NCBI RefSeq assembly: GCF_003324525.1
Contig: NZ_QGDC01000007.1
Coordinates: 62,001-126,000 of the forward strand
Length of the DNA: 64,000 bases
From: Mucilaginibacter hurinus
GTDB taxonomy: Bacteria > Bacteroidota > Bacteroidia > Sphingobacteriales > Sphingobacteriaceae
Direction: 5' to 3'
Position 1 is the first letter of the stretch. Each line of letters begins with the position of its first letter. Both the position numbers and the translations under genes were made by a program. The notes beneath the pieces were generated by a model. That model was given only the letters and a program-made list of their open reading frames with translations, had not been told where the DNA came from and made no database searches. Positions 26,618 through 35,021 of the stretch are shown here, in pieces.

Positions 26618-27037
26618 TTATTTAAATACCGAATGCACGTTGGTTATTTTCCACCCGTTGCCGGTGTTTGATACGGTTACCAGGTTACTGCGGGTAAAAC
26701 CTGAATATTGCAGATCCACTTTTACAATGGCAACTTCGCCATTGCTTTCAATAGTAGTGGTGTTAACCGTGCAGTCTTGCTCGGTATTTTTGCTGGCTTT
26801 TAACGAGTTCAGCATATCTGATTTATTAAACGTAATTACTTCTTTACCGCGCATCATGCTGAATTTTACGTTATTGTCAAGCACTTTGTTAAGTCCTTCA
26901 AATTTACCATGGGTAACAGCATCAATGTAAGTTGTTATTGCATAGTCTTTGGTAAGCATTTCGCCATCGTCGGCTTTTACAATGTTAGTGGTTATTAATA
27001 AGGCTAAGCCCAGGAGGATTGATTTTAGTGTTTTCAT
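26618..27037 (-). CDS. Secreted NTF2-like protein, paralogue A
   Basis: The ATG at 27037 gives 139 residues with a signal peptide (MKTLKSILLGLALLITTNIVKA). The mature domain (DYAITTYIDAVTHGKFEGLNKVLDNNVKFSMMRGKEVITFNKSDML) is the NTF2/SnoaL-like cone fold with the lumazine-binding-like pattern, and ends GNGWKITNVHSVFK. No catalytic set is evident. It is paralogous to 27863-28288: about half of aligned positions are identical, with the same start and end. Function unknown; likely periplasmic. The earlier ATG/TTG codons upstream to 27118 would add an untypical leader. Confidence 0.78.
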   Translation of the reverse strand: MKTLKSILLGLALLITTNIVKADDGEMLTKDYAITTYIDAVTHGKFEGLNKVLDNNVKFSMMRGKEVITFNKSDMLNSLKASKNTEQDCTVNTTTIESNGEVAIVKVDLQYSGFTRSNLVTVSNTGNGWKITNVHSVFK

Positions 27038-27175
27038 TTTATTGTATTTAAGGTTATTATTTATTTTTATACCCATAAGACATTGTTGTTTTACAAACGT
27101 TACAGTCTTTTTTTTCAAAAGGTGATTTTAACATATTTTTAACAAGCTAACTTAAATTTACAACAGCGGCGAGGT

Positions 27176-27703
27176 ATGGCCGCTTTAATTTTTATGATAG
27201 ACTTTACAACTGTTATTCACCGCTTTGGTGATATGGGCGAAAAAACCGGTTGGACATACGTAGAGATTCCTCCCGATATAGCACAGGAGCTTAAGCCCGG
27301 TAACCGCCGGTCGTTTAGGGTACGGGGCAAACTGGATGCGTATAACATAGGTGGTGTGGCTTTAATGCCAATGGGCGAAGGAAAATTTATACTGGTGCTG
27401 AATGCCGACATGCGAAAGGGGATTCGTAAAAGTAAAGGCGCTATGCTGCGTTTGCAGTTAGAAGAAGATGTAGATTTTAAAGTTATAGCGCCCGCAGACC
27501 TTTTGGAGTGCTTTGAATTTGAACCCGAGGCAGGTGAGTTTTTTAACAGCTTGGCTTTATCACACCGAAATTACTTCATTAAATGGATTGAGAGCGCTAA
27601 AACCCAGCCCACTCGAGACAAGCGTATAGCGCTTACCATTGATGCCATGATAAAGCGCTGGGATTACGGACAAATGATAAGGGCCTCGAAAAAGAATGTA
27701 TAA
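27176..27703 (+). CDS. YdeI/OmpD-associated-like protein with DUF1905
   Basis: 175 residues. An N-terminal small beta-barrel of DUF1905 type (GWTYVEIPPDIAQELKPGNRRSFRVRGKLD, then GKFILVLNADMRKGIRKSKG) is followed by a helical YdeI-like tail (FFNSLALSHRNYFIKWIESAKTQPTRDKRIALTIDAMIKRW). This domain pair is often annotated 'bacteriocin-protection protein', but its biochemical role is not established. No signal peptide, so cytoplasmic. A second ATG at 27194 is an equally possible start. It sits alone between the two NTF2-like paralogues, on the other strand. Confidence 0.78.
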   Translation: MAALIFMIDFTTVIHRFGDMGEKTGWTYVEIPPDIAQELKPGNRRSFRVRGKLDAYNIGGVALMPMGEGKFILVLNADMRKGIRKSKGAMLRLQLEEDVDFKVIAPADLLECFEFEPEAGEFFNSLALSHRNYFIKWIESAKTQPTRDKRIALTIDAMIKRWDYGQMIRASKKNV

Positions 27704-27804
27704 ACTAAACGTTCAATGATGATGGGTGTGCTCCACCAATGATATTACGGATAACCGTTATTACAAGCCGGTTTTGAGAATTCGATTTGCATCGGAATAT
27801 TACC

Positions 27805-27836
27805 CAAAAAGTAAGGCCCGGTAACCAGCCGGGCCT
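27805..27836 (-). terminator. Terminator of NTF2-like paralogue B
   Basis: AGGCCCGG (27814-27821) and CCGGGCCT (27829-27836), 8 bp with a 7-base loop. On the minus strand a T-run (27806-27810) follows. It lies 27 bases past the stop of the 27863 gene. Confidence 0.8.
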
Positions 27837-27862
27837 CTCACAATTGTTATATACACCAATAT

Positions 27863-28288
27863 TTACTTAAAAACCGAGCAAACATTAGTTATCTTCCAAC
27901 CATCGCCGGTTTTAGCAATAGTTACATAGTTGCTGCGTACAAAATTTGCATATTGCATATCAACTTTTAATACAGTTACTTCTGAGTTATCTTCTACCAG
28001 CGTGGTAGTGGTAGTGCAGGCTTGCTTTATATTTTTCAACCCGGCTAAATGATTAAGCATCTCGGTTCTTCCGTAGTTTGTCACCTTTTTGCCTTGCAGT
28101 ACGCAAAATTTGGTATCGTTGTCAAGAATCTCACTCAGGCCATCTACTTTCCCAAGTGTTATAGCATCAACGTAAGTGCTTATAGCGTAATTTTTTGTAA
28201 GTTTCCCGTTGTCGTTATCTTCCGCTTTTGCAAATGTAAAAGTTAGCATTAAAGCCAGTGCTGGTATAATTGTTTTTAGAGTTTTCAT
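27863..28288 (-). CDS. Secreted NTF2-like protein, paralogue B
   Basis: 141 residues: signal peptide MKTLKTIIPALALMLTFTFAKA, then the same NTF2-like domain as paralogue A (NYAISTYVDAITLGKVDGLSEILDNDTKF ... GDGWKITNVCSVFK). The two share the MKTLK start, the LTKxYAI opening and the WKITNVxSVFK end, so they arose by duplication; the YdeI-like gene lies between them on the opposite strand. This copy has three cysteines that A has only in part. Function unknown. Confidence 0.78.
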   Translation of the reverse strand: MKTLKTIIPALALMLTFTFAKAEDNDNGKLTKNYAISTYVDAITLGKVDGLSEILDNDTKFCVLQGKKVTNYGRTEMLNHLAGLKNIKQACTTTTTLVEDNSEVTVLKVDMQYANFVRSNYVTIAKTGDGWKITNVCSVFK

Positions 28289-28755
28289 TGTTTTTTGTTA
28301 TTTAATTGTTGTTGATTTTGATTTCTGTTTATAAGACAACATGAAAAATGAAAGGGTTACACTTTAGTTATACTTTATTATTAAGTGCCATTATTATATC
28401 CATTTATGCGTTGTCTATTTCTTTTGTTTTAGTTAAAGTTAAGCGGCCTGCCTTTCTTATTACGATGTAAAAGTATAGCTAAGCTTAAGCGTGCACAATC
28501 TAAAAATGGTCAGCGGTTATAAGAAGTCGGTAAACAAGTCCTTTTAAGCGGTGAACCATTTAATTATATCTACGAATATCTTCGTACAAAGATGTACGAT
28601 TTATTTCGTATATGCAAGTGATCGTGAAAAAAAATGATAAATATCCTTTCATAGCTCCCGGGGCTAACACAATAATGCCGGATGTGAATAAAATCTATCC
28701 GCATAATAGTTGTGTATCCGTTATATTTACCCATCCATATTATTTTTAGCTACTG
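28289..28755. promoter_or_regulatory. 467-base gene-free region upstream of parC
   Basis: No coding frame with a plausible start or composition on either strand. The region serves the divergent NTF2-like gene and parC. The only clear structure is the TACGA/TCGTA array at 28571-28618, listed separately. Several A/T-rich stretches are present, but no exact TAnnTTTG box near the parC start. Confidence 0.5.
28571..28618 (+). repeat. 24-bp tandem repeat carrying overlapping palindromes
   Basis: Two 24-base copies (28571-28594 and 28595-28618) agree at 16 positions. Each has TACGA at position 1 and TTCGTA near position 11. Within the array three inverted repeats overlap: TACGAA-TATC-TTCGTA (28571-28586), TCGTACA-AAGA-TGTACGA (28582-28599) and TACGA-6-TCGTA (28595-28610). 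The spacing places like half-sites about two helical turns apart, as in cooperative operator arrays. The array lies 140-185 bases upstream of parC. Confidence 0.55.
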
Positions 28756-31623
28756 ATGAGCGACGATTTGACTGCAAATGACACACCGGTTAATGGTGAC
28801 GATACTTTACATAATGTTACCTCTCTTGACGGCCTGTATGAAAATTGGTTTCTTGACTATGCATCATATGTAATACTTGACCGCGCCGTTCCGCATCTTA
28901 ATGATGGTTTAAAGCCGGTGCAGCGCCGGATATTACACTCGTTAAAAGAGATGGACGATGGGCGGTTTAACAAAGCCGCCAATGTGATAGGAAATACCAT
29001 GAAGTACCACCCGCACGGCGATGCATCAATTGGCGATGCCATGGTACAAATAGGGCAAAAGAATTTACTGATAGACTGCCAGGGCAACTGGGGTGATCCT
29101 GTAACAGGCGACTCGGCTGCCGCGCCGCGATATATAGAGGCGCGGTTATCAAAATTTGCCAACGAAGTAGTTTTTAACCCAGATACCACAGTTTGGCAAG
29201 CCAGCTATGACGGCCGTAATAAAGAGCCTATTACCTTGCCCGTAAAATTTCCGTTGTTGCTTGCACAGGGTGCAGAAGGCATAGCGGTTGGGTTAGCTAC
29301 AAAGATATTACCACATAATTTTATTGAACTACTTGATGCATCTGTAGAAGTATTGCGCGGCAACAGGCCCAACCTTGTTCCGGATTTCCCTACCGGTGGT
29401 ATGGCGGATTGTGCTGCGTATAATGAAGGGCAGCGTGGGGGAAGAATAAGGGTGCGTGCTAAGATAGTTGAACGGGACAAAAAGACGTTGGCTATTACCG
29501 AAATACCGTTCACTACCACTACCGGTAGTTTAATAGACAGTGTTATTGCAGCAAATGATAAGGGTAAGATAAAAATAAAGAAGATTGAGGATAACACCGC
29601 GCAGGACGTAGAGATCATTATACACCTGGCTCCTGGTATATCACCCGATGTTACCATTGATGCTTTATACGCTTTTACCGACTGTGAGGTATCTATATCA
29701 CCCAACACCTGCGTGATACAGGATGATAAGCCGCGCTTTATGAGCGTAAATGATATGCTTACCGAAAGCACGCATACCACCAAAGGCCTGCTGAAGCAGG
29801 AGCTGGAGATAAGGCTGCGTGAATTAATGGAGAAAATATTCTTTAGTTCACTGCTTAAAATTTTTATCCAGGAGGGGATGTATAAGCACCCTGACTATGA
29901 AGGGTCATCAACCTTTGAAACGGTTGTAGAAGTGCTGAACAGGTTATTTGAGCCTTTCTTTTCGCTGTTTTACCGCGAGATTTTGCCGGAAGATTATAAG
30001 CGACTGATAGACAAGCCAATGAGCAGTATCACCCGTTTTGACTTTAAGAAAACCGATGAACAGATAAAAAATCTGCAGGACGAGATCAAACAGGTAAAAC
30101 ATCATCTTAAACACCTCACGGAGTATACTATTGCCTGGTTTGAAAAACTAAAAGAGAAATATGGTAAAGGACGTGAGCGGAAAACTGAACTGCGGACCTT
30201 TGACAAGGTAGAAGCCACGCAGGTTGCGCTGGCCAACATTAAGTTATATGTAAACAGGGTTGACGGATTTATTGGCAGCGGCCTTAAAAAGGATGAATTT
30301 GTATGCGACTGTTCGGATATAGACGAAATTATAGTGTTCCGTGCAGATGGGCGCTTTGTTGTAACCAAGGTGCAGGACAAGGTATTTGTAGGTAAGGATA
30401 TACTACATGTAGCCGTATTTAAAAAGAATGATGAACGCACGGTATACAATATGATATACCGCGATGGCCAGAGCGGGGTTAGCTACATTAAGCGTTTTGC
30501 CGTAACCGGTGTAACCCGTGATAAAGAATATGACCTTACCAAAGGCTCAAAGGGATCAAAAGTATTATATTTTAGCGCTAACCCTAACGGCGAGGCCGAG
30601 GTTATTAACATACAGCTTAAACCGCACTCCAAGCTTAAAAAGCTGCAGTTTGATGAAGATTTTGCCAACCTGGCTATAAAAGGCCGTGGTTCTATGGGTA
30701 ACATCATTACCAAATATCCTGTAAAAAAGATTACCCTTAAAACAAAAGGCGTATCAACGCTTGCCGGCCGGAAAATATGGTATGATGATATATTAAAACG
30801 CCTGAATGCCGACGGCAGGGGCAAATACCTCGGCGAGTTTGACGGCGAGGATCGTATACTGACGGTGATGGCAAATGGTACCTATGAATTAACCAGCTTT
30901 GACCTGAATAACCATTTTGACGACAAGATGATTGTAATTGAAAAGCATGAACCTGAAAAGGTTTATGCTGTTGTACATTATGAGGGTAAGTCAAAAAATT
31001 ACATGGTGAAGCGGTTTGTTTTTGAAAACATAGCCACAGGGAAGCAAGTAAGTTTTATAAGCGACGAGAATGGCTCAAAGCTGGTGCTTATTTCGGGGGC
31101 GATGCAACCCGTTGTAAAAGTGGAACAGTTGAAAGGTAAAACGGCGATACCTGAAACGGTTGAGCTTAACCTTACCGATTTGATAGATGTTAAGGGAATA
31201 AAAGCCATGGGCAACAAACTATCAGCCCATGTAGTGCAAAAAATAGAGTTAATAGCCGAGCATGACGATGCGGAGGATGTGCCGGATCCGGCACCTGAAA
31301 CGGTTGAGGATGTGGAGATAACCGTTACGCCTGCTGATAAAAAGCAGCAGGATGTGCCGCCGGGTAAAGAGACGGCAGTGGAGGTTGGGGAGGATGCCCT
31401 TGAGCCGGTAAATCATGATGCCGGAGATGTAATTGAAACTCCAGTTACTAAAAAAGAAGAGCCTGCGCAAACCCAACCGCCTGTTGCAGCGGAGGGCGAT
31501 GTGCCGGCAGCCGAAACTCCACGCGAGTCCGCCGGCAACAAACCTGTGAAAAAAGTTGATTTTGAGATCACCAATCCCAATGACATCGAGATAGATGATA
31601 AGGGCCAAACCAGGATGTTTTAA
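28756..31623 (+). CDS. parC: DNA topoisomerase IV subunit A (GyrA/ParC-type)
   Basis: DNA-breaking subunit of topoisomerase IV. The N-terminal winged-helix region has the quinolone-pocket motif HPHGDASIGDAM (85-96) and the catalytic Tyr126 in AAPRYIEARLS. A coiled-coil tower follows (ADEQIKNLQDEIKQ-like TDEQIKNLQDEIKQ), then a beta-pinwheel C-terminal domain with degenerate blades. 955 residues; the last 120 or so are an acidic, proline-rich tail that ends in the compact segment FEITNPNDIEIDDKGQ. Paired with parE, 2.9 kb upstream. Confidence 0.93.
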   Translation: MSDDLTANDTPVNGDDTLHNVTSLDGLYENWFLDYASYVILDRAVPHLNDGLKPVQRRILHSLKEMDDGRFNKAANVIGNTMKYHPHGDASIGDAMVQIGQKNLLIDCQGNWGDPVTGDSAAAPRYIEARLSKFANEVVFNPDTTVWQASYDGRNKEPITLPVKFPLLLAQGAEGIAVGLATKILPHNFIELLDASVEVLRGNRPNLVPDFPTGGMADCAAYNEGQRGGRIRVRAKIVERDKKTLAITEIPFTTTTGSLIDSVIAANDKGKIKIKKIEDNTAQDVEIIIHLAPGISPDVTIDALYAFTDCEVSISPNTCVIQDDKPRFMSVNDMLTESTHTTKGLLKQELEIRLRELMEKIFFSSLLKIFIQEGMYKHPDYEGSSTFETVVEVLNRLFEPFFSLFYREILPEDYKRLIDKPMSSITRFDFKKTDEQIKNLQDEIKQVKHHLKHLTEYTIAWFEKLKEKYGKGRERKTELRTFDKVEATQVALANIKLYVNRVDGFIGSGLKKDEFVCDCSDIDEIIVFRADGRFVVTKVQDKVFVGKDILHVAVFKKNDERTVYNMIYRDGQSGVSYIKRFAVTGVTRDKEYDLTKGSKGSKVLYFSANPNGEAEVINIQLKPHSKLKKLQFDEDFANLAIKGRGSMGNIITKYPVKKITLKTKGVSTLAGRKIWYDDILKRLNADGRGKYLGEFDGEDRILTVMANGTYELTSFDLNNHFDDKMIVIEKHEPEKVYAVVHYEGKSKNYMVKRFVFENIATGKQVSFISDENGSKLVLISGAMQPVVKVEQLKGKTAIPETVELNLTDLIDVKGIKAMGNKLSAHVVQKIELIAEHDDAEDVPDPAPETVEDVEITVTPADKKQQDVPPGKETAVEVGEDALEPVNHDAGDVIETPVTKKEEPAQTQPPVAAEGDVPAAETPRESAGNKPVKKVDFEITNPNDIEIDDKGQTRMF

Positions 31624-31640
31624 CTAGCCATGGAACTGCA

Positions 31641-31673
31641 AAAAAAAGCAGCCCTGCATTGCGCCGGGCTGCT
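31641..31673 (-). terminator. Terminator of the small membrane-protein gene
   Basis: AGCAGCCC (31647-31654) pairs with GGGCTGCT (31666-31673), 8 bp, 11-base loop. Seven T follow on the minus strand (31641-31647). It lies between convergent parC and the 31700 gene. Confidence 0.75.
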
Positions 31674-31699
31674 TAATTATATGAGGTAGTTAAAGTGAT

Positions 31700-32044
31700 T
31701 TACAGAATTAAGATCAATACTAATATGATGATGATAATTGCACCTACTGAAAGGTAAACACCGCCTGAACCCATGGCCTGAGCTTCTTTATTCAGGTTTT
31801 TAAGTTCCTGCTTTAACTCTTTACGCTCAGACTTGGTCATGTTTGACCTGTCCATTGCTTTAATTTCGGCAACACGTAATTTAATTTCTTCAATACGTGC
31901 AACTTTTTGTTCCTCTGTTAGTTTGGCAGCGGCTTCTGTATATGCAGCCTTACTTCCGTCATTGTCATTGGCAACGGCGTTGTTGCTAAAAGCCGTAACA
32001 GACAACAGCATAGCGATAGCGATCAGATAAATCTTTGTTTTCAT
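31700..32044 (-). CDS. Small secreted/membrane protein with coiled coil and C-terminal anchor
   Basis: Not recognised. The ATG at 32044 gives 114 residues. The signal peptide (MKTKIYLIAIAMLLSVTAFS) is followed by a highly charged helix (EEQKVARIEEIKLRVAEIKA, SERKELKQELKNLNKEAQ), likely coiled coil, then GSGGVYLSVGAIIIIILVLILIL, a very hydrophobic C-terminal membrane segment with no charged end. The topology suggests a periplasmic coil tethered to the inner membrane. Short proteins of this kind, with a glycine-rich turn before an Ile/Leu-only tail, recur in Sphingobacteriaceae. No function can be given. Confidence 0.68.
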   Translation of the reverse strand: MKTKIYLIAIAMLLSVTAFSNNAVANDNDGSKAAYTEAAAKLTEEQKVARIEEIKLRVAEIKAMDRSNMTKSERKELKQELKNLNKEAQAMGSGGVYLSVGAIIIIILVLILIL

Positions 32045-32131
32045 AGTTTTAATGTTTGGTGAATTTATCTGATAAGATTTAAAAGAATGAAAATGTTTTA
32101 ACAATTTTCAAAAATTTAACAATCAGGTATT

Positions 32132-32998
32132 CTAAATACTAATAAAGTACGCTGCTTCAAATGTATGGCCGTGCTTTAGATGATGGATAGCTTCTTTTTG
32201 GCTGATATCTGTGGGCTTCCCTTCGGTATCTGTGTAGCCTAACCACGGCTCAATACATACAAATGGAGCGCCGGCTTTTGACCAAATGCCCAAATGCTCA
32301 AAATGCGGAAACTCTACAGACAACGACTGCGCATGATTTTCGCTTTTTATAGTAATCATTTTTGATTTAACATGTTTAAAAACCAGGGCATCGTTATTGA
32401 ACAAATCGGCGGTGAGCCTTAATTTACCGCCATCCAGAATTATAGGTGCTGTTTCGCCGGTAAAAAATCCCTTGGATGATATAAGATGAGTGGTTAACTG
32501 GTCTTCATTTTCAAATTCAAGATAGTAGTCCTCGTATTTTTCGCCGGGGTAAAACGGTACGTTAAAAGCCGGGTGTCCGCCTACCGAAAAGTGTATCGTC
32601 TTATTGTCGAGGTTGATTACTTTATAAATAATCCGCAGAGCATTATCTATAAGCGTATATAAAATCTGGAAATCGAATTTGTAGGGATACACATTTAATG
32701 TGTTATTGCTGTAAGGTAATGAAAACAGCGCATGCGTTTCCCCATGGTCAACTAATATGAAGTCGCTGTGTCGTGCAAAGCCATGCCTGTTCAGCTTAAA
32801 TGTTCCGGCTTCAGCCAATAATTCATTGTTAATAACTCCACCAACTATCGGAAAAAGATTGGGCGCGTGCCATGCCCAGATAGCAGGGTCGCCCTGCCAG
32901 AGTTGTTCAAGTCCGCTTGCTTTATTGTGTATTGAGGCAAGTTCGGCGCCTTTTTGTTTAATGGAAACCTTTAAAAATTCATTTTCAATGCTGGTCAT
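32132..32998 (-). CDS. Aldose 1-epimerase-family protein (LacX-like)
   Basis: 288 residues. The galactose mutarotase beta-sandwich fold is shown by AELASIHNKASGLEQLWQGDPAIW, PNLFPIVGG, LNRHGFARHSDF, FSVGGHPAFNVP (His of the active site) and CIEPWLGYTD. This is the LacX-type subgroup, which probably anomerises a free or phosphorylated hexose. No signal peptide, so cytoplasmic. It is upstream of the small membrane protein gene on the minus strand, with an 87-base gap. Confidence 0.88.
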   Translation of the reverse strand: MTSIENEFLKVSIKQKGAELASIHNKASGLEQLWQGDPAIWAWHAPNLFPIVGGVINNELLAEAGTFKLNRHGFARHSDFILVDHGETHALFSLPYSNNTLNVYPYKFDFQILYTLIDNALRIIYKVINLDNKTIHFSVGGHPAFNVPFYPGEKYEDYYLEFENEDQLTTHLISSKGFFTGETAPIILDGGKLRLTADLFNNDALVFKHVKSKMITIKSENHAQSLSVEFPHFEHLGIWSKAGAPFVCIEPWLGYTDTEGKPTDISQKEAIHHLKHGHTFEAAYFISI

Positions 32999-33106
32999 TT
33001 GTCGGTTGATTTAACACGATAAAGGTATCGTTTCCGTCCAAATCAATGCTAATCATTTTTAATTTACATCAGTTACAAATACAGCCAAGTGGAGTATATC
33101 AAGGAT

Positions 33107-33652
33107 CTACAGCATTTCGGGCTTAATTTGCTCTTTAAATTCCTTAGCGAACTTGTTTAATTTGGGCTGTATCACAAAGGCGCAGTAAGGCTTATCGCGG
33201 TTGCCCGAAAAATAGTCCTGGTGGTAACCCTCGGCATCATAAAATTCACTGGCGGGTGTTACCTCGGTCACTATCTTATGGTCAAATACTTGTTCATCAG
33301 TAAGTCTTTTTATCATTAGCTCGGCCTGCTGTTTTTGCTCTTCCGTAGTGTAAAATATGGCCGACCGGTATTGCGTGCCAACGTCGTTGCCCTGCCTGTT
33401 TAATGTAGTAGGATCATGCGTTTTAAAGAATATCAGCAAAAGCTCTTCCAACGACACTTCATCCGCATCATATTCTACTTCAATAGCTTCGGCATGCCCG
33501 GTGCTGCCACTGCATACTTCTTCATATGTAGGGTGAGCCACATGGCCGCCTATATAGCCGGAGGTAGCTTTTTTTACGCCCTTAATAGTTTTAAATATAG
33601 CCTCGGTGCACCAAAAGCAACCGCTACCTAATGTTATTTTTTGCAAATTCAT
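33107..33652 (-). CDS. msrA: Peptide methionine sulfoxide reductase MsrA
   Basis: Repairs Met-(S)-sulfoxide in proteins. 181 residues with the catalytic motif GSGCFWCTEAIF (Cys in GCFW), then GYIGGHVAHPTYEEVCSGSTGHAEAIEVEYD and the C-terminal AEGYHQDYF. No signal peptide: cytoplasmic form. MsrB is not fused or adjacent. It is separated from the sugar locus by a 351-base gap and transcribed away from it. Confidence 0.95.
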   Translation of the reverse strand: MNLQKITLGSGCFWCTEAIFKTIKGVKKATSGYIGGHVAHPTYEEVCSGSTGHAEAIEVEYDADEVSLEELLLIFFKTHDPTTLNRQGNDVGTQYRSAIFYTTEEQKQQAELMIKRLTDEQVFDHKIVTEVTPASEFYDAEGYHQDYFSGNRDKPYCAFVIQPKLNKFAKEFKEQIKPEML

Positions 33653-34003
33653 AAATTGATAAACGAAGTTAAGCGTGATTTGGTTTACAATAACAATGTC
33701 ACTGTATTATTATATTAAAATGACTGACGCAGTTATATGCGTTAACATTGCCGTAGCGCCGGGAGGTGTAAGTGCAGATATGATTCTATAAATAGCATAT
33801 TAAATTAAAAAAATCATAAAAACCTTTTGTAAAATAGAATTTAAGAATGCTGATACCGTTTTGAGTGGTTTTTTAATATAATGTAATCAGCTCATTATTA
33901 ATAATTTGTATCTAAATTAACAAATAAGAGGCTTATATTAAAATATCTTATTAACTTTGCTTAAAATTACATAACAGTGCAGCACAGTTTGTGTTAATTT
34001 ACG
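33653..34003. promoter_or_regulatory. Gene-free region between msrA and the GntR-type regulator
   Basis: No coding frame seen. It is A/T-rich and carries the promoter of the sugar locus. TAACTTTG (33952-33959) matches TAnnTTTG and would give a leader of about 40 bases before the regulator's ATG. Short inverted words occur (ACGCA/TGCGT at about 33726-33741; GCTGAT and ATCAGC 29 bases apart near 33849-33890), but none is a convincing operator alone. Confidence 0.45.
33952..33959 (+). promoter_or_regulatory. -7 box of the sugar-isomerase operon
   Basis: TAACTTTG, 45 bases before the ATG of the GntR-type gene; matches the TAnnTTTG element. No -33 TTTG at the usual spacing. Confidence 0.45.
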
Positions 34004-35005
34004 ATGGATTACATTAAAATTGAAACCGATTCTCCGATACCTAAATACAAGCAGGTAATTAACTCGTTTCATGAAGCGCTGGAGAACAACCGGCTGAAAA
34101 AAGATGAGAAAATCCCGTCAATCAACCAAATATCGCAAAAGTTTCAACTTTCGCGTGATACAGTGCTAACTGCATTTAATGATTTGCAGGCACGTGGTAT
34201 CATTATATCAAGGCCGGGCAAAGGGTATTACATCACCAAGTCAGACGTAACGCGCCAGCATAAAATTTTTCTGCTTTTTGATAAATTTACCGCCTATAAA
34301 GAGGAGTTATACGCATCATTCAAAGACCAACTAAAGCGCAAGGCGTCTGTTGAAATTTTCTTTCATAATTTTAACACCAAAGCTTTTGAAACATTAATAC
34401 GCGAAAGCATAGGTAATTATACTGCTTACGTAATAATGCCTATTCCAACAAAAAGCGTTTCGGGTATTATCGAGATGATACCACGGGATAAACTCTATAT
34501 ACTTGACCGGGGGCGCCGGATTTACGGGCAGGATTATCCCTCTGTTTGCCAATCGTTTAAAAAGGATATCTACAATGCGCTAAGCACCGGTGCCGAGTTA
34601 TTGAAAAAATATAGTAAGTTGATATTGTTGTTCCCCGAGGACAGCCATGCGCCGATGGACCTTAAACGCGGATTCGTACAGTTTTGTACAGAGTACAATA
34701 TCGATCACATTGTAACATCACACCAGCCTGCCGGTGTAAACAAAGACGAAGCCTATATTGTACTTGACGATAAAACATTGGTAACGTTGGTGCAGAACGC
34801 ACAGGCAAAAAAGCTAAAGCTGGGTAAAGATGTGGGAATAATCTCTTATAACGACACCCCGCTTAAATCTATAGTAGCCAATGGCATAACAACCATATCA
34901 ACCGACTTTGACGCCATGGGCCGAAGTATAGCCGATCTGGTTATCAATAAACGCAAGGGGCATTTAGAGAATCCTTGTAATCTGATTATTCGCAACTCTT
35001 TGTGA
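34004..35005 (+). CDS. GntR-type regulator with a sugar-binding domain
   Basis: 333 residues. The N-terminal GntR winged helix-turn-helix (residues about 1-76) shows SPIPKYKQVINSFHEALENN, EKIPSINQISQKFQLSRDTVLTAFNDLQARGII and PGKGYYI. The rest is a LacI-type periplasmic-binding-like domain (KIFLLFDKFTAYKEELYASF, ELLKKYSKLILLFPEDSHAP, KLGKDVGIISYNDTP, TTISTDFDAMGRSIADLV). This fusion senses a sugar or sugar phosphate. It heads a same-strand run of sugar genes with only a 16-base gap to the next gene, so it most likely controls that operon and may bind the palindrome at 36572-36605. Confidence 0.9.
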   Translation: MDYIKIETDSPIPKYKQVINSFHEALENNRLKKDEKIPSINQISQKFQLSRDTVLTAFNDLQARGIIISRPGKGYYITKSDVTRQHKIFLLFDKFTAYKEELYASFKDQLKRKASVEIFFHNFNTKAFETLIRESIGNYTAYVIMPIPTKSVSGIIEMIPRDKLYILDRGRRIYGQDYPSVCQSFKKDIYNALSTGAELLKKYSKLILLFPEDSHAPMDLKRGFVQFCTEYNIDHIVTSHQPAGVNKDEAYIVLDDKTLVTLVQNAQAKKLKLGKDVGIISYNDTPLKSIVANGITTISTDFDAMGRSIADLVINKRKGHLENPCNLIIRNSL

Positions 35006-35021
35006 CAATTTTTTGATTAAG

